DNA of 6,137 nucleotides, taken from assembly GCA_036380925.1 (NCBI GenBank), contig DASVDW010000110.1, positions 1 through 6,137 on the forward strand, in the 5' to 3' direction. Each line of letters opens with the position of its first letter. Within the stretch, counting starts at the first letter, position 1. The position numbers were made by a program, and so were the translations under genes. The notes beneath the pieces are model-generated. The model did not search any database, had not been told where the DNA came from, and saw only the letters and a list, made by a program, of their open reading frames with translations. The DNA is from JAICLV01 sp036380925. GTDB lineage: Bacteria > Actinomycetota > Actinomycetes > Acidothermales > Acidothermaceae. Shown here piece after piece: positions 4,961 through 6,137 of the stretch.

Positions 4961-5901
4961 GAGGCGGCGCCCTCGACCGGTTCGACCAGCCCCCAAGCGA
5001 TGCCGTCAAGGATGTCGTGCTCGCTCACGACGACCTGGTCGACCGCGAGCCGCCGCACGATCGTGTCGAGCACCAGGGCGCCCGCGGCGATGACGTCGGC
5101 CCGGCCCGGATGCATCACCGGGAGCGCGGCTCGCTGGGCGCTGGTCATGGCGAGCAGCCGTTGGGTGACCTGGTGCACCTCGCGGGCCGGGACGCGCGCG
5201 TGGTGGATGCGGTCGGGGTCGTAGCGCGTCAGGCCCAGCGCGATCGCGGCGACCGTGGTCACCGATCCGGCGAGCCCGACCAGGGTGGCGGCCTGCCGCG
5301 TGGGCACCTGCCGCTCGACGGTTTCAAGAGCCCGGACGACGTCGGCGCGGGCATCCTCGATCTGGTCGGGCGTTGCGGGGTCGGCGGCGAAATGGCGTTC
5401 GGCGAGTCGCACGCTGCCGACATCGACCGAGCAGGCCGCCTCAACCTCGTGACTGCCGAGCACAAACTCCGTGGAGCCGCCGCCGATGTCGACGACGAGG
5501 AAGGGAGGGTGCACCGACGGCGAGCCGGCCAGCTCGCGGGTCGCGCCGGCGAACGACAGTGCGGCTTCCTCGTGCCCGGTGACCACCTCGGCGTCGACGC
5601 CGAAAATCTCCCGGACGCCGGCGAAGAACTCCTCCCGATTGGTGGCGTCGCGGGAGGCGCTGGTCGCGACGAAGCGGACCCGCTCCGCGCCGAGGCTTTC
5701 CATCCGTTCCGCGTAGTGGCGGCACGCCTCGAAGGTGCGAGCCAGCGCGGCGTCGGCGAAGCGCCGCGTCTTGTCGACTCCCTCGCCGAGGCGGACGATG
5801 CGCATCTCGCGCGTGAGGTCGGTGATGGTGTCGCCGTCGATGTCGGCGACCAGCAGTCGGACCGAGTTGGTGCCGCAGTCGATCGCGCCAACTCGTGTCA
5901 T
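4957..5901 (-). CDS. ppx: Ppx/GppA family phosphatase (exopolyphosphatase, PPX2-like)
   Basis: This 314-residue member of the ASKHA (actin-like ATPase) superfamily is expected to hydrolyse terminal phosphates of polyphosphate and perhaps pppGpp in the cytosol. Phosphate-binding loop 1 is GAIDCGTNSVRLLV (5–18). The motif TGHEEAALSF (108–117) carries the likely catalytic glutamate (Glu111). Loop 2 is VVDIGGGSTEFVLG (136–149). A third glycine motif, GLAGSVTTVAAI, comes later, and VVVSEHDILDGIAWGL closes the domain. The length is that of short actinobacterial Ppx proteins without the extra C-terminal domains of E. coli PPX. By neighbourhood it corresponds to Rv1026 of M. tuberculosis. The ATG at 5901 overlaps the TGA of the DUF501 gene (ATGA) and opens directly on MTRVGAIDCG; a longer frame upstream to 6036 only shadows the DUF501 gene. 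Its stop overlaps the uracil-DNA glycosylase start. Confidence 0.92.
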   Translation of the reverse strand: MTRVGAIDCGTNSVRLLVADIDGDTITDLTREMRIVRLGEGVDKTRRFADAALARTFEACRHYAERMESLGAERVRFVATSASRDATNREEFFAGVREIFGVDAEVVTGHEEAALSFAGATRELAGSPSVHPPFLVVDIGGGSTEFVLGSHEVEAACSVDVGSVRLAERHFAADPATPDQIEDARADVVRALETVERQVPTRQAATLVGLAGSVTTVAAIALGLTRYDPDRIHHARVPAREVHQVTQRLLAMTSAQRAALPVMHPGRADVIAAGALVLDTIVRRLAVDQVVVSEHDILDGIAWGLVEPVEGAAS

Positions 5902-6137
5902 GCGACCACGTCCTGCGACACCTCGACGCACGGGCCGCCGACCGACCAGTCGGGCAGCAACGCCAAAGCCTCGTCGCCGAACGGATTGATGCCCGAACCG
6001 ACGGCGAGCGAGTGCGCGACCAACGCGTGCAGGCACTTCACGCGGTTCGGCATGCCGCCAACACCGGGCCGGCCGGGCAGTACCTCGAGGGCGTCGCGGC
6101 GTGCCAGGTAGTCGGCGTGCGCGGCCGCGTAGCGGCC
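5898..6137 (-). CDS. DUF501 family protein, C-terminal 79 residues (begins outside window)
   Basis: I translated this by hand in the frame that ends with TGA at 5900–5898; it is open to the window edge. It reads GRYAAAHADYLARRDALEVL, then the DUF501 hallmark GVGGMPNRVKCLHALVAHSL, then GSGINPFGDEALALLPDW, and ends SQDVVA. The family includes Rv1025 of M. tuberculosis, always near eno and an FtsB-like gene in actinobacteria; its function is not known. The CLH segment and other conserved Cys/His residues suggest possible metal binding, which is inference. The stop overlaps the ppx ATG, so the two are probably translationally coupled. Confidence 0.9.
   Translation of the reverse strand, partial: GRYAAAHADYLARRDALEVLPGRPGVGGMPNRVKCLHALVAHSLAVGSGINPFGDEALALLPDWSVGGPCVEVSQDVVA

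Noticed and set aside
5902..6036. N-terminal extension of the Ppx frame up to 6036
   Set aside because: The extra residues are Arg-rich and read across the DUF501 coding region. ATG 5901 opens directly on the conserved loop and overlaps the DUF501 stop.
5017..6111. Long open frame of 364 codons on the plus strand opposite ppx and the DUF501 gene
   Set aside because: It is the antisense shadow of two recognisable minus-strand genes. It is Gly/Arg/Asp-rich with no domain signature.
1..6137. CRISPR array, insertion sequence or toxin–antitoxin pair
   Set aside because: No regularly spaced repeats, transposase motifs, terminal inverted repeats or recognisable toxin/antitoxin proteins were seen on either strand.

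Overview
The window looks like the chromosome of a high-GC actinobacterium. Codon third positions are strongly G/C, starts are often GTG or TTG, and stop/start overlaps are common. On the right, the order DUF501 protein, Ppx/GppA phosphatase continues the actinobacterial eno – ftsB-like – DUF501 – ppx neighbourhood (Rv1023–Rv1026 in Mycobacterium tuberculosis). The protein sequences resemble Mycobacteriales/Pseudonocardiales homologues, but I cannot name the genus.

Layout. Left end (1–639, minus strand): the first 68 codons of a PLP-dependent cystathionine beta-synthase/cysteine synthase run off the window edge, preceded by a 137-aa protein of unknown function. Both genes start with GTG, lack a visible Shine-Dalgarno site and may be leaderless. 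A 110-bp divergent intergenic region follows. Centre (759–2592, plus strand): a compact three-gene operon encodes a 74-aa DUF4287 protein, an isochorismatase-fold amidohydrolase resembling N-carbamoylsarcosine amidase, and a PuuE-like member of the polysaccharide deacetylase superfamily. One base beyond the operon's last stop codon lies the 3' end of a convergent tRNA gene (2594–2667, minus strand). Right half (2758–6137, minus strand): a tightly packed set encodes the C-terminus of a DUF501 protein, a Ppx/GppA phosphatase, a family-5 uracil-DNA glycosylase (UdgB) and a type-II NADH dehydrogenase-like flavoprotein. Transcription of this set runs toward the tRNA.

How the genes may work together. 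The right-hand set is housekeeping: polyphosphate/(p)ppGpp metabolism, DNA repair and respiratory NADH oxidation. Its ATGA and GTGA overlaps suggest translational coupling. The central operon is the accessory part. A metal-ligand-poor PuuE-like enzyme paired with a carbamoyl-amide hydrolase suggests a two-step route that opens a cyclic ureide or imide ring and then removes the carbamoyl or amide group. The substrate is unknown.

The most unusual element is the tRNA. Its anticodon is UAA (reads the leucine codon UUA), but it has a short variable loop and a body that resembles tRNA-Lys, not the long variable arm of bacterial tRNA-Leu. The genes on both sides of it each contain one TTA codon, which is rare in such genomes.
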